The notes beneath the pieces were generated by a model. That model was not told the origin of the DNA. It was given only the letters and a program-made list of their open reading frames with translations, and did no database searches. This document shows positions 22,226 to 33,500 of a stretch of 64,000 nucleotides of DNA, one piece after another. Position 1 is the first letter of the stretch; each line of letters begins with the position of its first letter. The DNA comes from Cercophora sp. LCS_1 (lineage: Eukaryota; Ascomycota; Sordariomycetes; Sordariales; Lasiosphaeriaceae), in NCBI GenBank assembly GCA_036250225.1, contig JAPZLL010000005.1:1633959-1697958 (forward strand), given 5' to 3'. Made by a program: the position numbers and the translations under genes.

Positions 22226-23131
22226 ATGGTGTTTGGTTTGGAGGCATCAATACCTTGATTCGGGCCGGGGTCAGCGATATGACACATGGCGATGGTAGCA
22301 GGTTAGGAAGCTTGTCTGGGTGGTGCTGAGCGTTGGGGACAGAGCCACATGGGCTTGGCATGGGCTCCTCCCCGTGCATGCATGTTTGCCCGGTAGATCG
22401 TCATTTACAATGCAAGTAAAAGTTATCTTTGAGTCATGTTTGATAGGCTGTTTGGGTATTGTAGGTAGCGGGCCGTGTCAATGGCGATTGTGACGTCTCT
22501 TGCGGGTGAGAAGTTAAGAAACGGTCCCGATTTTGTCTTCTTATGTACAGCTGGCAGCAGGAAGATTAACTAAGACAAGGCGGCTAGTGTGGTATCGATA
22601 TTGTTCTCCTGCATCTTTCCCGGCACAGCTGGGCCATGAATCTGGAAGGTGCGGGGTGGGAGGGGACGGAGCAAGCGGGAGCGTCCGCATTTTCGGGTTT
22701 AGACGTGGGGTTTTGCATGATAGTCCACATCATCGCATGAGCAGTCTTTTTCATCTATTGCAACATATCTTCGAGACATTGGTGTGATTATCTCGTTCCA
22801 GTCATTTTCCAAGACCCCAAAGTCTATCCTCAAGCTGCGAAACTCGGGTGGCCTGGAAAGGTTCAGAACACAACCCCACAATCTTGGAGGGGGAACCCGG
22901 ACTCAACACCTCGACGTTATCTTTAGTTCCGCGGCTTCCAGAGACAAACCCAAAACCTTTGTTTGGACACTTCTTTTGATTTCTAGCCTCGTTGTGTCTG
23001 ACAGCCATCACAAGAAAAACACACCTGAGTCGACACGACTCCATCCCGATCGTACCTGACCGGATTTCCACCACTCACCCTAGCATCCAACATCCAGTCA
23101 GCTCCCTCAAATAAGAAACCCCTGCTTGATC
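22226..23131. other. Intergenic region between SUP35 and the SDR gene
   Basis: 906 bp with only short ORFs. It presumably holds the SUP35 3' UTR and the SDR promoter. Nothing else is supported. Confidence 0.5.
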
Positions 23132-24163
23132 ATGAACACCGGGCAAAATGCCAACCTGACCGGCCTCGATGTCGCCAACCTCTTCTCGGTCAAAGACCTC
23201 GTGGCCCTCGTGACCGGCGGTGGCACCGGTACCATCCCTCTCCCTCTTCTTTTCCCTCATGATGAAACTCATTGTCCGCAGGAATTGGCCTTATGATGGC
23301 CAAAGCCCTAGCCGACGCCGGAGCAGCCCGCGTCTTCATTATTGGGCGGAGGATGGACGTCCTCGAGCAGGCAGCCAGCCAGATCAACCGGCCCGGCGTC
23401 GTCGTGCCGCTGTACTGCGATGTCACATCCAAAGTATCACTGGAGTCCGTCGTCAGTGTCGTCCAGAGCGACACAGGGTTCCTCAACCTGCTTGTGTGCA
23501 ATGCTGGCGTCGGCGGGCCGCAGGTCAAACCGCCTGGTCCGGAGACATCGCTCGATGAGTGGCGGGATCAGCAGATGGCGGTCGATATGGAGGATTGGAC
23601 GGATACGTTCAAGGTCAACACGACTAGTGTGTGGTATACGACCATGGCGTTTCTCAAGTTGTTGGACCAGGGCAACAAGCAGGGGAATCTGGGGTGGACG
23701 TCGCAGGTTGTCGTGACGAGCAGCATCGGCGGCTTTAACAAGCGGGCGCCTGGGGGTTGGGCTTATGGACCGAGTAAGGCGGCTGCTACGCACGTGGCGA
23801 AGATGCTCAGCAATACACTGCCCAAGTGGGGGATTAGGGCGAATTGCCTTTGTCCTGGATGTAAGTTGGAGATGGTGGGGGTAAGATAAGGGGTGGATTT
23901 GGTTTTTTGACTGATATGTGTGTGTGCTAGTGTTTCCGAGCGAGATGGCGGCGCCGATCGTACAGGCTGCTGGAGGTTCGATGACGGGAGGAGGGTTGAT
24001 CCCGATGGCTACGAACCAAGTACCGTTGGGTAGGATGGGCGACGAGACTGACATGGCTGGTCAGATCCTCTATCTTGCCTCGAGGGCTGGGGCTTATTGT
24101 AATGGCAACGTGATAGTGGTGGATGGAGGACGCTTGGGGACGTTTCCGAGTACGGGGTACTAG
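23132..24163 (+). CDS. Short-chain dehydrogenase/reductase (classical SDR)
   Basis: Exons 23132-23228, 23282-23860 and 23931-24163 give 302 residues. The cofactor motif VTGGGTGIG spans the first splice, followed by the cofactor-specificity segment IIGRR. NAG is in LVCNAGVGG, the catalytic Ser in VVVTSSIGG, and the Tyr/Lys pair in GWAYGPSKAA. The C terminus has the usual YCNGNVIVVDGGRLG. The Arg pair after the second strand suggests NADP(H) preference. Members interconvert alcohols and ketones; the substrate cannot be told. Introns are 53 and 70 nt with consensus GTACCA and GTAAGT donors. The gene follows SUP35 on the same strand without an evident functional link. Confidence 0.9.
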
Positions 24164-24403
24164 GCACAATCGTCAGGCAACGGCGACGAGGGATCCGAAG
24201 CAGAATTGCCGCCCAACGTCCAGGGATCCAGAGGAGGAGAAATGTCGGGTAGAACGGAGACGAGAGTGGTTGAACCGTTGGGCAGTGAGATGGGTGGTGG
24301 GGGTTCGCCGGAAAGGACGGAGACACTAGCAGCGAGCACACCGCGTTGGGATCCTGAGGGCGGTGGTGCGATAGTTGGAGATTAGTTTTCTCCTGGCAGA
24401 CAG

Positions 24404-24667
24404 ATGGAGTCACCCGACCCCATGGAGGAGGAACCAGATGCGGTGGACGGAGTGGTACATGCCATCGTTGCCATCGTTGATGATGTGGAGCCGGACACCA
24501 TTGGCGATGTAGAGTGGGACACTGTCAGCAATGTGGCGCTAGAGACCGTCGACGATGTGATGCGGGGCACCGTCGACAATCTCGTTCCTCTGGATTACAG
24601 TGAGTGGTGTGGTGAGTGTTTGTTCGGCACAGGAACGTGTTGTATAGGTGAACCTGTTTGGTGGTGA
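24404..24667 (+). CDS. Small unrecognised ORF with octapeptide repeats
   Basis: An 87-codon ATG-initiated ORF. Residues 26-57 consist of four imperfect octapeptides: DDVEPDTI, GDVEWDTV, SNVALETV and DDVMRGTV. The first half is acidic; the tail has four Cys. No signal peptide or known domain is visible. It may be a small secreted or nuclear protein, an exon of an unrecognised gene, or a chance frame on a repeat. The minus strand is also open here as a Ser/Thr-rich frame (24382-24579), so coding status is uncertain. Confidence 0.25.
   Translation: MESPDPMEEEPDAVDGVVHAIVAIVDDVEPDTIGDVEWDTVSNVALETVDDVMRGTVDNLVPLDYSEWCGECLFGTGTCCIGEPVWW
24479..24574. repeat. Imperfect 24-bp tandem repeat, four units
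   Basis: Four consecutive 24-bp units on the pattern ga(c/t)gatgtg...gacac(c/t)(a/g)t(c/t), diverged at several positions but keeping register. They lie inside the small ORF at 24404-24667. Confidence 0.7.
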
Positions 24668-25280
24668 CCCAAGTAAACAAAATGCCAGGGGCGTTTTGGG
24701 TTGACTGAAGCGAATTTCACATGGACACAATGAGCAAGAACCAGCGCAGCAGTTTTATACAACATGAACTTTTACTTTCTCTCCGCGTTGGTCCGTATGC
24801 AGGCCTATACGGAATAATTCATGATCACTCTCGGTTAGAACTAGATGGATCAACTACAAGTGAGATCGCTTACTTGTACCGGCCTTGGTGGCTCCCCCCA
24901 TCCTCATCCGAGTCTCTGTTGGCTTCTGTTGAGCACCTCCCTTCTCACCGAACATCCACTTTCCGTCTTGGATGTATATGTGCTGCTCTTGGTGACAAAC
25001 GTTCCAGAGGGGCACCGGTTACTCACGGCGATCCAATGGCAATACATCTTGAAGACAGCCTGCGCAAGGGGGCCTCCGAGGAGTGTAGCATCGACTTCTG
25101 GGACGGTGCGTGGTAGAGGCTGTACCAGCGGCAGCCTTTGCTGTACTAGCCTTCGTGTCGATCGTCGGTGAAGCCTTTTCGGGCCTATCCACGCAGTCCT
25201 GGAGACGTTCCGCCTGTTGCAAACTCTCTCGCTGGACCAAGAGGACCTTTTCACAGGACCGGAAAGACTACGTCCGGCCG

Positions 25281-25300
25281 GTAGGTAGGTAGGTAGGTAG
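25281..25300. repeat. (GTAG)5 microsatellite
   Basis: Five perfect GTAG units in the gene-poor region. Confidence 0.9.
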
Positions 25301-25829
25301 CAGACAGAGTATTTTGGATGATAACCGAACCTTTTTGGTTGCTTGACCTCATAGGGCTATTTGTTCCCCCAATACCCCTGGATGGTCCAGCCCTAACAGA
25401 AACAGTCCGATACACGCCGTGGTGTCTCTCGGTGGGATTAGTTCGCCCGAATCGCTAGTTGCATGTTGACCCAAGCACGCAGTCTGCGACAGTTACTTCC
25501 AGGTTTGGGACGACGTCAACCCAGGTACCTTAGTAAACCAAACCTGAGGATGAATCAAGGAAAGTCCTGTCATCTTGCACCCCCCAATAGCCTTGCCAGT
25601 GCTGGCTTCATCTCATTGAGGCGATGCATCCGTGACAAACCAAAAAAAAAGCCAAATGCAACTAAATGACGTGACGGACACGTCGTTGAGCGCCTTGACT
25701 ATCCGGCAGGTGCACTTCATAAGTGCCAATTTGCACCTGCTCAGTACGCTGGGGTGCAATTGTCAAACTTTGGCAGACTCTCACGACCGTCATAGGGGGT
25801 AAATCCAAGTCATTTCTTCAACAATCGCA

Positions 25830-25927
25830 GGTGGTTTGGCCGAGCGGTCTAAGGCGCTACGTTCAGGTTCATAGAACTCAGTTTCGTAGTCTCGCAAGAG
25901 GCGTGAGTTCGAATCTCACAGCCATCA
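25830..25927 (+). tRNA. tRNA-Leu(CAG) with intron
   Basis: The acceptor stem is GGTGGTT paired with AGCCATC (two G-T pairs), then discriminator A. The A box TGGCCGAGCGG and T arm GTGAG-TTCGAAT-CTCAC are clear. The anticodon stem CTACG/CGTAG encloses a loop with anticodon CAG at 25864-25866 and a 16-nt intron (about 25868-25883) just after position 37, the usual site. A long variable arm (TCTC-GCAA-GAG) fits the class II tRNA-Leu. CCA is not encoded. A T-run (from about 25940) follows as a likely Pol III terminator. Confidence 0.93.
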
Positions 25928-28900
25928 ATTGTTCATTAATTTTTTTCTTGCTCTTTTTCTCTCTCTCTTTCTTTCTCTCGCGAGAGTGTGGATGTCTTTA
26001 GTGGGTTCTATGGTTCTTTGTGTTTGTAGTGCGCTTTGACTATCGTCCAGGGGGCGGTTTTGGTGTCGTGCAGGACTAAAAGGCGAAACTGAGCATTCAG
26101 ACCAGAAATTGCAGGCGAGCTTGGGCCATTGCATGATGACCGCAATGGAAAAATGAACAACAAGTCGACACACTTTTTTGAAGCGAATTCAACCGGCCAT
26201 ATTTGATTTCAGAAAGCCAAATACTCAGGGGCTCTCTTCAAAAATTGGGGATATGGTATGCTAATGCAGATGGGTAGAATGGTGCTGCTGTGCGATATCA
26301 AAACGGCCCCTGCACGATTGGCCAGGTCTCGGTTTGTGCCGGCTCACCGCTGGTGGACCGGACCTGACTTGGTTGACCGCCGCCGATCCGCTTTTCGGGG
26401 CGGGAGTTTTCGGGTGCTCCGACAAGGCATTGTGCATTCGATGTGTGTGAAGCGAACTTGCTGACCGTCAGCCTTGCCAGCACACCAACACTGATATCAA
26501 CAACATTTTCTCTTGTTTCAATTTTTCCTTCACTTCCCCAACAAGATCGGTCGTCCGGACGGATATCGGGCGGTTGGTAGTGTGGTTGGGAGCTGCCGGT
26601 CTGATTGTGGACTGCGGGTCTCGGGCCTGGGGGGTTGGTCGTCGTTGATTACCCGAAAGACCCTGAGCTGGGGGTTTCCGTCAAGGGCACCACCGATATC
26701 CGCCGCGCGCCCGCGATGGTTGTTATCCACCTTAAGTCCGCTAAAATTACGATTGCGGAGGGAATCATAGGTCGGTCCTGAGGGCTAGGAACTCCCTTCG
26801 GGAGTGGCATTGAGGAGAAATTGGGGTCGGGCGGTCTCGCGAGGTTCCATGCGTGGGACTGGGGTCTTCGGGCGCTTCTTGGCAGACGTCCAGGTGTTGA
26901 TGGTGGATCTTCGTCGCCAGCTTGTCCGCTCTGGGATTAATGCCCCGAGTGGGTTTGCTGACGTCACTGCAGGCACTGGAACGAGGACATCCCTCTCCCA
27001 GGGCGCTCAACTCGTCATTCGGACCTTTCCGAGAGTTTCTGATCGCAAGTTGGGCCGATGTAGAAGAGCTGTATCGCTGGCATTGACAAAACACCCAGAG
27101 GCGCCTTGCCGCGTTGCTTCTTGCTGCACGCTGCCCGATTCTTTTTCATGTGTCGCCGTCCTGTGCTTAGCCTCGCTTATCGATAGAGCCGAATGCGCGA
27201 CCCCGCAATTCATTGCAGCAGCAGAGACGGGTGGGACGCAGCAAGATGGGTCTCGTTCGGGTGGATCGCGTTGTCTGAAACAGCCCGGTGTAAGTGATAA
27301 CATCAACCAAGGCTGGATGGGTACGCGTCTCGAGTTCAAGTACACGAGGGCTACACCCAGAGCCTCAAGTTCCTGCAAGGCACCCCGCCGTGGCGGAATA
27401 AGAACACCATCTTGTAGGCAAGGGACAAGCATGTTCGCCGACCGGCTATGAGCGAGAGCTGACGGGGAGCGCCTCGTGATGGAGGGTAGAGGAGGGGAAA
27501 TGCTGTACATGATCTTGCTGGCGGTTCGCTGAAGGGACGGCCTGGCCAAAGGGGACTGCATAACCAGCTGTACCCCTCTTTGCGCCAGTACATAGACTTC
27601 TATTTCACGGGACGAGGGTTGTTGCGGAGGTGGCTTGCTGCCATTGTGGCTGGGTGTCTCTTGCCGGCGCGCTGTAACTTGAGGGTTGACGAGGATTCGG
27701 TCGCTAGCTCAAATACGTGGTTTGTTGTCGTCTTTGAGCTCTTAGGAAATATGGGACAAGGTTGTCCTTTTTGAACTGACCGGGAGGGATGAGAGGCAGT
27801 TGTGACCTGGTCATACCTCACACGAGGTCCAAGTACCGAGGGCCGGTCGACCCCGCCTTCCCGCTTCAGATGCCAAAGACGAAATGCATGGACTCTGCAA
27901 TAAGACCCTTTCCGCCCGTGGATGTCCTCCCTAGGTAGCCCGAGATTATTGCGAGATGCGCCGAGGTGAGGTTTGGCCATTGTTGGAGGGGTGTACAGTG
28001 ACCTCGTCTGTCTCTTCAGTCATGCTTCAGACGGGAAGCAGCCACCAAAGTCACACATCTGGGGTAACGGCAAGTACGTACAAGCTGGGGCATCCATCCA
28101 TAAATACAAGCCTATTTGCCCGCTTAAGCTTGATCTTTGGCGTGGCCTCCTTTGTGTGACATTCCTTGTCCTCCCGACCCCGCGTCAGGAACCAAAACTT
28201 CGTCTCCCCCGTCCGCCCTCAACAAAAACTGCATCTTTTGGAATCTCTTTCCTTGTCTTGCTCTCTCTTCCGCAAATTTGTCTTCAGTCACCCTATCCCG
28301 CCCAAGATACAGCGCCCCTTGTTGCATCATCGACACTGTCTCGGCACTCATCGGGTCCCTTCGACCGGCCGAACTGAGCACGCGACCCCGCTCCTCCGAG
28401 CCGATCGCCGCGCATCCCTACGCAAACGTATAGGAGAGAAGACCTGGGAACGAGGATCATTTGTCGCCTCCGCTCTTGTCCACTGCAACACCAGTTTCCT
28501 TTTGCTATCGCAATTGTGTAAGTGTCAAGCTACGCTTCAACGTTTCCGGGGTTTGTTGGGATCGCAAGTGCTTGCCACACCTATTTCCGGCTCGGCTGGG
28601 GAAGCCCCACAATGGCTTGGCGCCCGCTTCGTCCCCAAGCTTTCCAGAATCCCGCAACTTGCAGCCGGACGTTCTCGCGGTTCCCGACGCCTCCCGGCCG
28701 ATGGCGTTGATGGCTGCTCAACAATGCCGACCCTTGACTCCTGAGAACGAGCTAGCCATTAGACCCTGGCAAGCCGAGTGCCGCTGCGGACGGGACAATG
28801 TGACGGCATGGACGATGTCTCTCTGGCATCCGCCCGACCAGCCGGTTTACCGTGCAAGACAGGGGCTAACTCGTGGTCTCGCGCAGCTCGCTGTTTCCAA

Positions 28901-29014
28901 CCTCTCGCGGCGCGGCTTATAACTAGGAGAGGCGGGACGCTCATCTAGAGACTTTTTGGTTAGCAGTCTCATTTTGCCCTGTACCCAGCGTTTGTCTTGC
29001 GCAACACTCTAACA
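25928..29014. other. Gene-poor region between tRNA-Leu and the mitochondrial carrier gene
   Basis: Over 3 kb with no recognisable gene. The longest frames (26804-27451 +, 27007-27561 -, 28166-28744 +) overlap each other on both strands, are Arg/Ser-rich and show no domain. The last 900 bp are pyrimidine-rich and may be a long 5' UTR and promoter of the carrier gene. I see no transposase, terminal repeats or strong AT bias. Confidence 0.5.
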
Positions 29015-30052
29015 ATGGCTGCCGCAGTACACTCCCCAACCAGCGCAGTGATGGGTCCGGCTGCGGGCATTCCCGGCGACAAGGCTGCCATTGCCAATGA
29101 CTTTCTCCATACTCCTTTCATGCGGGCGGCCCTCCCGTTCATCAATGGAGGGCTGAGTGGCATGGTTGCCACGACCGTCATCCAACCTGTAGACATGATC
29201 AAGGTCCGCATTCAACTCGCCGGCGAAGGCAAGGCGGGCGGTCCAAGACCGACGGCCGCCTCGGTGACACGCGAGATCCTGGCCAGCGGCAAGGCCCTCG
29301 ACCTTTACACTGGCCTTTCGGCTGGCCTTCTCCGACAAGCCGTATACACGACCGCCCGTCTCGGTTTCTTCGACACCTTCATGGACAGCCTGAAGTCTCG
29401 CGCCAAGGCAAAGGGGCAAGAAATTGGCTTCAAAGAAAGAGCGACGGCTGGTCTCACCGCCGGTGGTCTTGCCGCAATGATTGGCAACCCTGCGGACCTG
29501 GCCCTTATTCGAATGCAAAGCGATGGCTTGAAGCCATTGGCGGAGCGGAAAAACTACAAGTCAGTATTCGATGCCCTTGGTTCAATTGCGAAGAGTGAAG
29601 GTGTCGGAGCTCTTTGGGCCGGTGCTACACCAACAATTGTTCGAGCAATGGCACTCAACTTTGGTCAATTGGCCTTCTTCAGTGAGACCAAGGCGCAATT
29701 AAAGAAGAGAACGGAGTGGTCTGGTAATGCGCAGACTCTCGCCGCCAGCGCCACTGCTGGATTCTTCGCTTCATTCTTTTCGTTGCCATTCGACTTCGTC
29801 AAGACTCGCCTCCAAAAGCAGTCCAGGGGACCCGATGGCACACTCCCATACAAGAGTATGGCAGACTGCTTCGCCAAGGTGACAAAACAAGAGGGCATCC
29901 TCAGATTCTACCGCGGGTTTGGTACATATTACGTGCGCATTGCCCCACATGCGTAAGTTGCCTCTGCTGATGTCCTGTTGTTCCCGTTGCTGATTTGATT
30001 TAGGATGGTAACTCTTATCGTGGCTGATTACCTCGGGTGGCTCACCAAGTGA
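29015..30052 (+). CDS. Mitochondrial carrier, 2-oxoglutarate/malate type
   Basis: Exons 29015-29952 and 30004-30052 give 328 residues. It has the threefold mitochondrial carrier repeat with signatures QPVDMIKVR, NPADLALIR and LPFDFVKTR at the ends of the odd helices. The middle one lacks the usual basic residue directly after the Asp, as in oxoglutarate/malate carriers. It probably exchanges 2-oxoglutarate for malate or related dicarboxylates across the inner membrane. The splice (GTAAGT...TTTAG, 51 nt) restores the conserved last helix, MVTLIVADYLGWLTK; without it the frame stops after APHA. The start MAAAVHSP follows an A-rich context (aaca). Confidence 0.9.
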
Positions 30053-30552
30053 TGTTCTGATCACTTGGTATGGTTTTCTTTCCTCGCGGCTGTTGGACTG
30101 CATCAAGATGATTTTGTGGCGTTCTGGCGGCATTGCTGTTCATGAGAATAGCCTTTGTTTGGTGGATCCCTGTTTAGTATACCTCAAGTCTTGCGAGACC
30201 ACTCCAGTTCATAGTAGAATGATGGAAATGCGTATGTGTGCGTGCGATGTGCTGGATGTTGTGAGGTGACAATCGTGGTGTTGAGGAAATTTTGCGCCGA
30301 AGTCGGAAATATCCGTTGTTGCCCCACCGTTGCTTTTTCGGTGGGGCGAGGTAACAATACCTACCCCTGTGCAGTGCAAGCTCCCTTTCCGCGTTGGAAG
30401 TCGCGAGGCTGAGAGGGGCGTGCTCTTTCTTTGATCCCGGCCCCAAGCTTCTGGCGCATTGTCGTTGACAACCAGTCTTTTGGATTCGCAGATCCCTTGG
30501 AACCATTGGAAATAGCGTCGCCTAAAGACGAAAATGTGACAGGAGATGCGCA
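30053..30552. other. Intergenic region between carrier gene and PAN2
   Basis: 500 bp between two + strand genes. It likely contains the carrier 3' UTR and the PAN2 promoter; no other feature is visible. Confidence 0.5.
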
Positions 30553-33500
30553 ATGGATCAAGATTGGATCCAGGTGAGTGCCCGTCCCAGCTTTTTTTAC
30601 TCGATGTTGCTTCCGCGTTGCAGTTCCCGCAACCGCGATGCCCCGCGATCACTTCAGACCATCGCTATGCGCCTGGGACGTCTTTTCAGGCCCCACGTTA
30701 GCTACGCTCTCGAATATATTTCTAATGCAACCTCTTGAACAGATCGCCGCACGCGGCACCGACCGGGGACGGAATGTCAGCACCATGGTCTTCGACACGG
30801 TCTTGGAACTTGTGTGGGTTGGTGACAATGCGGTATGCGGCAGTCTCCCCCAAACCCTCGTTCGGTTCCTAAAACATTCTAGGGTCGAGTGGTCTCGTAC
30901 ATGTCCCGCGATCTTCAGCTATATACGGCTTTTCGAATCCAGCCCACTCAAGAGACTAGCCCTGTCTACCAGATCCTTATCCATGAGAAAGGCGTAATCG
31001 CCGTAGGCGCACGCAGCGTCCACATGTCCACCCGAAGAGGGCCAGCACTTTGGAACATTCGGTATGGCGATGACTCGGCGGTGATACACAGAATTGGGGA
31101 ATGCGGGCTGACGGGCTGGTTAGGCATTCCGACATGAAAGAGCTGCGTTGCATGACGTTTACATCCAAAAGCGCGAACGAGATTCTGGTCGCCGGGCTGC
31201 AGAGGACCATGTTTGTCATTGACGTTGCCAAAGGCGAGATTGTCAAAAGGGTAAGAGCCCTCCTCGGGCGCCGAGTTGAGGCTGGACTGAGCTGAGTTGA
31301 CGGCACAGCTACCGACGGACTGCTTCTATACAATGATGAGGAAGGGCCGGTATATATGCGCCGCCACCCAAACAGGCGATATCGACTTGATTGATTCCAA
31401 CACGCTTGCGGTCGCTAAGACCTGGTCGCTACCGTCGAATAGTATCAACGACATGGACACGCAGGGTGAGTATGTCGTTGCCTGCGGTTGCTCACACCGG
31501 CCCTCAGCGCCCAACGGCTTTATATTCGATACATACGTGAGCGTGTTCGATCTCAAGAATATGCTCTCCATGCAGCCGATCCCCTTTCCGCCCACGGCCG
31601 CCAATGTCAGACTGCACCCGAAGATGTTGACGACAAGTATCGTTGCCTCTCAACATGGGCAAATGCACGTTGTGGATATCATGAACCCGTCCCAGAGCGT
31701 GCGCCATGCCAACTTGAACTACATGACCATGTTCGAGATAGCGCCATCGGGTGAGGCCATAGTTGTTGCGGATGGCGAGAATAACATACGACTCTGGGGC
31801 TCACCCAACAAGATTCGCTTCACGGACCAAGGCGTAGCCGTCGAACCCCCTCCCATGGAGGACCCCATACCTCCAGCACCAAGAGAGTGGGATGCCGACC
31901 TGTTTGTCACCTTTGTTTCCCAACCATGCGCATTACTGACCCGTTATAGTCCCCTTAACTGCACAGGCGTTCCCTACTATCGTGAGACGTTGTTCTCGGC
32001 CCTACCGCCGGATCTGGTTTGCGACACTGGTGCTCCTCCGCCCCAAATCGACCCGGCTTTACTGGCAACATTGAAACCGAGCGAATTCGGCCTCTATGGG
32101 AGGAATACACGGAGTGTGCATCGGAATCAATTCGAAGATACTCGGGCGACGGGGAAGACAACGGGCGCGTTACAACCCATGTTTCTCAGCGAGAAAGCGA
32201 AAGAGGGTGCAAGATCCTCGCGGCTCAGCAAGTCGGAGCTTGAGGCCGCATATAAGGACTCGGCATCATCCCTCTTGTCTAACAATGCTGTTGAAAGCTT
32301 GAAACCGGAGGCACCGATTATGTATCGCAACCTCGAAATCAAGTACAGTAAATTCGGCGTTGACGACTTCGACTTTGGGTTTGTGGCATGTCCGATCCCT
32401 GGCGGCAAGCACTGACGGTGTGGCAGCTTTTACAACCAAACAGAGTATGCAGGTTTAGAGAATCATATCTCCAACTCATATGCAAACTCTCTTCTTCAAG
32501 TCATGCACTATACCCCTCTGCTGCGCAACTTGGCACTCCAACACGCTGCAACGGCCTGTCTAGTCGACCCATGCATGTTGTGTGAGCTGGGATATCTTTT
32601 TGATATGCTCCAGAAAGCTGAGAAGTCAAGCTGCCAGGCGACCAACCTACTCCGGGCGCTGTCCAGCATTCCCACTGGTAGGCTTGCTGTTTTTTGTTTG
32701 CTTTGCCCATGCTAACCCGCGAACAGCTTCCCAGCAAGGTGTTCTTGAAGACAGTGGCCACCCGCCCAATACACTAATTCAGAACCTCACCAAATTTCTG
32801 TTTGAGAGGATACATTCCGAGTATCGCAGTATTCCACCTGCGTCTGTTACCCTGGAAGGAGATCTCTTTAGGGATCTCAAAAACCTCATCAAGGATCCCC
32901 CACAGGTCCCTGACCCCAAGGACTTGGTTTCCAAGGTGTTGGCGACCTCCGCAGAGATGACTATTAAGTGCCAGAGCTGCAAGAGCGAGTCCACTAGGCC
33001 TGGAACCAGCTACATGCACGACCTTCTGTATCCGGCCAATAACAAACCCGCGTACCCGATCACCACAAAATCCACAAACCGGGGGCCTAGGGCACCCCAG
33101 ATTACTTTTTCCCGGATCCTTAAGATGGGAGTAGAGCGAGAGGCCAATTCCAAGGGTTGGTGCAATCGGTGTAATAGGTATCAGACGCTGGCCACCAAGA
33201 AGACGATCCACAGTGTCCCGACCGTGTTGGCGATAAACACGGTCATCACGCAGCCTGATCATCGTAAATTGTGGGCCACGCCGTCGTGGCTTCCGGAGGA
33301 AATCGGTGTTATCATCAACGGTGGCCATCTGTATTGCTATGAGGGCGCTGATTTGAAACTGCACTTGCAGCGAAACACCCACCCCATCACAGTCTACTCC
33401 CTTACGGGAATGGTGGTCAACATTGAGTGTCCGGCTCCGGAGAAGCCGCATCTGGTAGCAATGGTCAATGGTGAGTCTGCTGAGAGCTCCGCGATGGAAT

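Larger units (their letters stand above)
24164..25829. other. Gene-poor region after the SDR gene
   Basis: 1.7 kb without a recognisable protein gene. It contains an 87-codon ORF built on a 24-bp repeat (24404-24667) and a (GTAG)5 microsatellite. Other ORFs are short, start at non-ATG codons or overlap on both strands. Confidence 0.5.

Noticed and set aside
26804..27451. 215-codon + strand frame in the gene-poor region
   Set aside because: It starts at GTG, is Arg/Ser/Cys-rich without domain pattern, and overlaps an equally long antisense frame (27007-27561). GC-rich DNA gives such frames by chance.
28166..28744. 192-codon + strand frame upstream of the mitochondrial carrier
   Set aside because: Composition is that of translated pyrimidine-rich leader sequence; several overlapping frames exist and none is recognisable.
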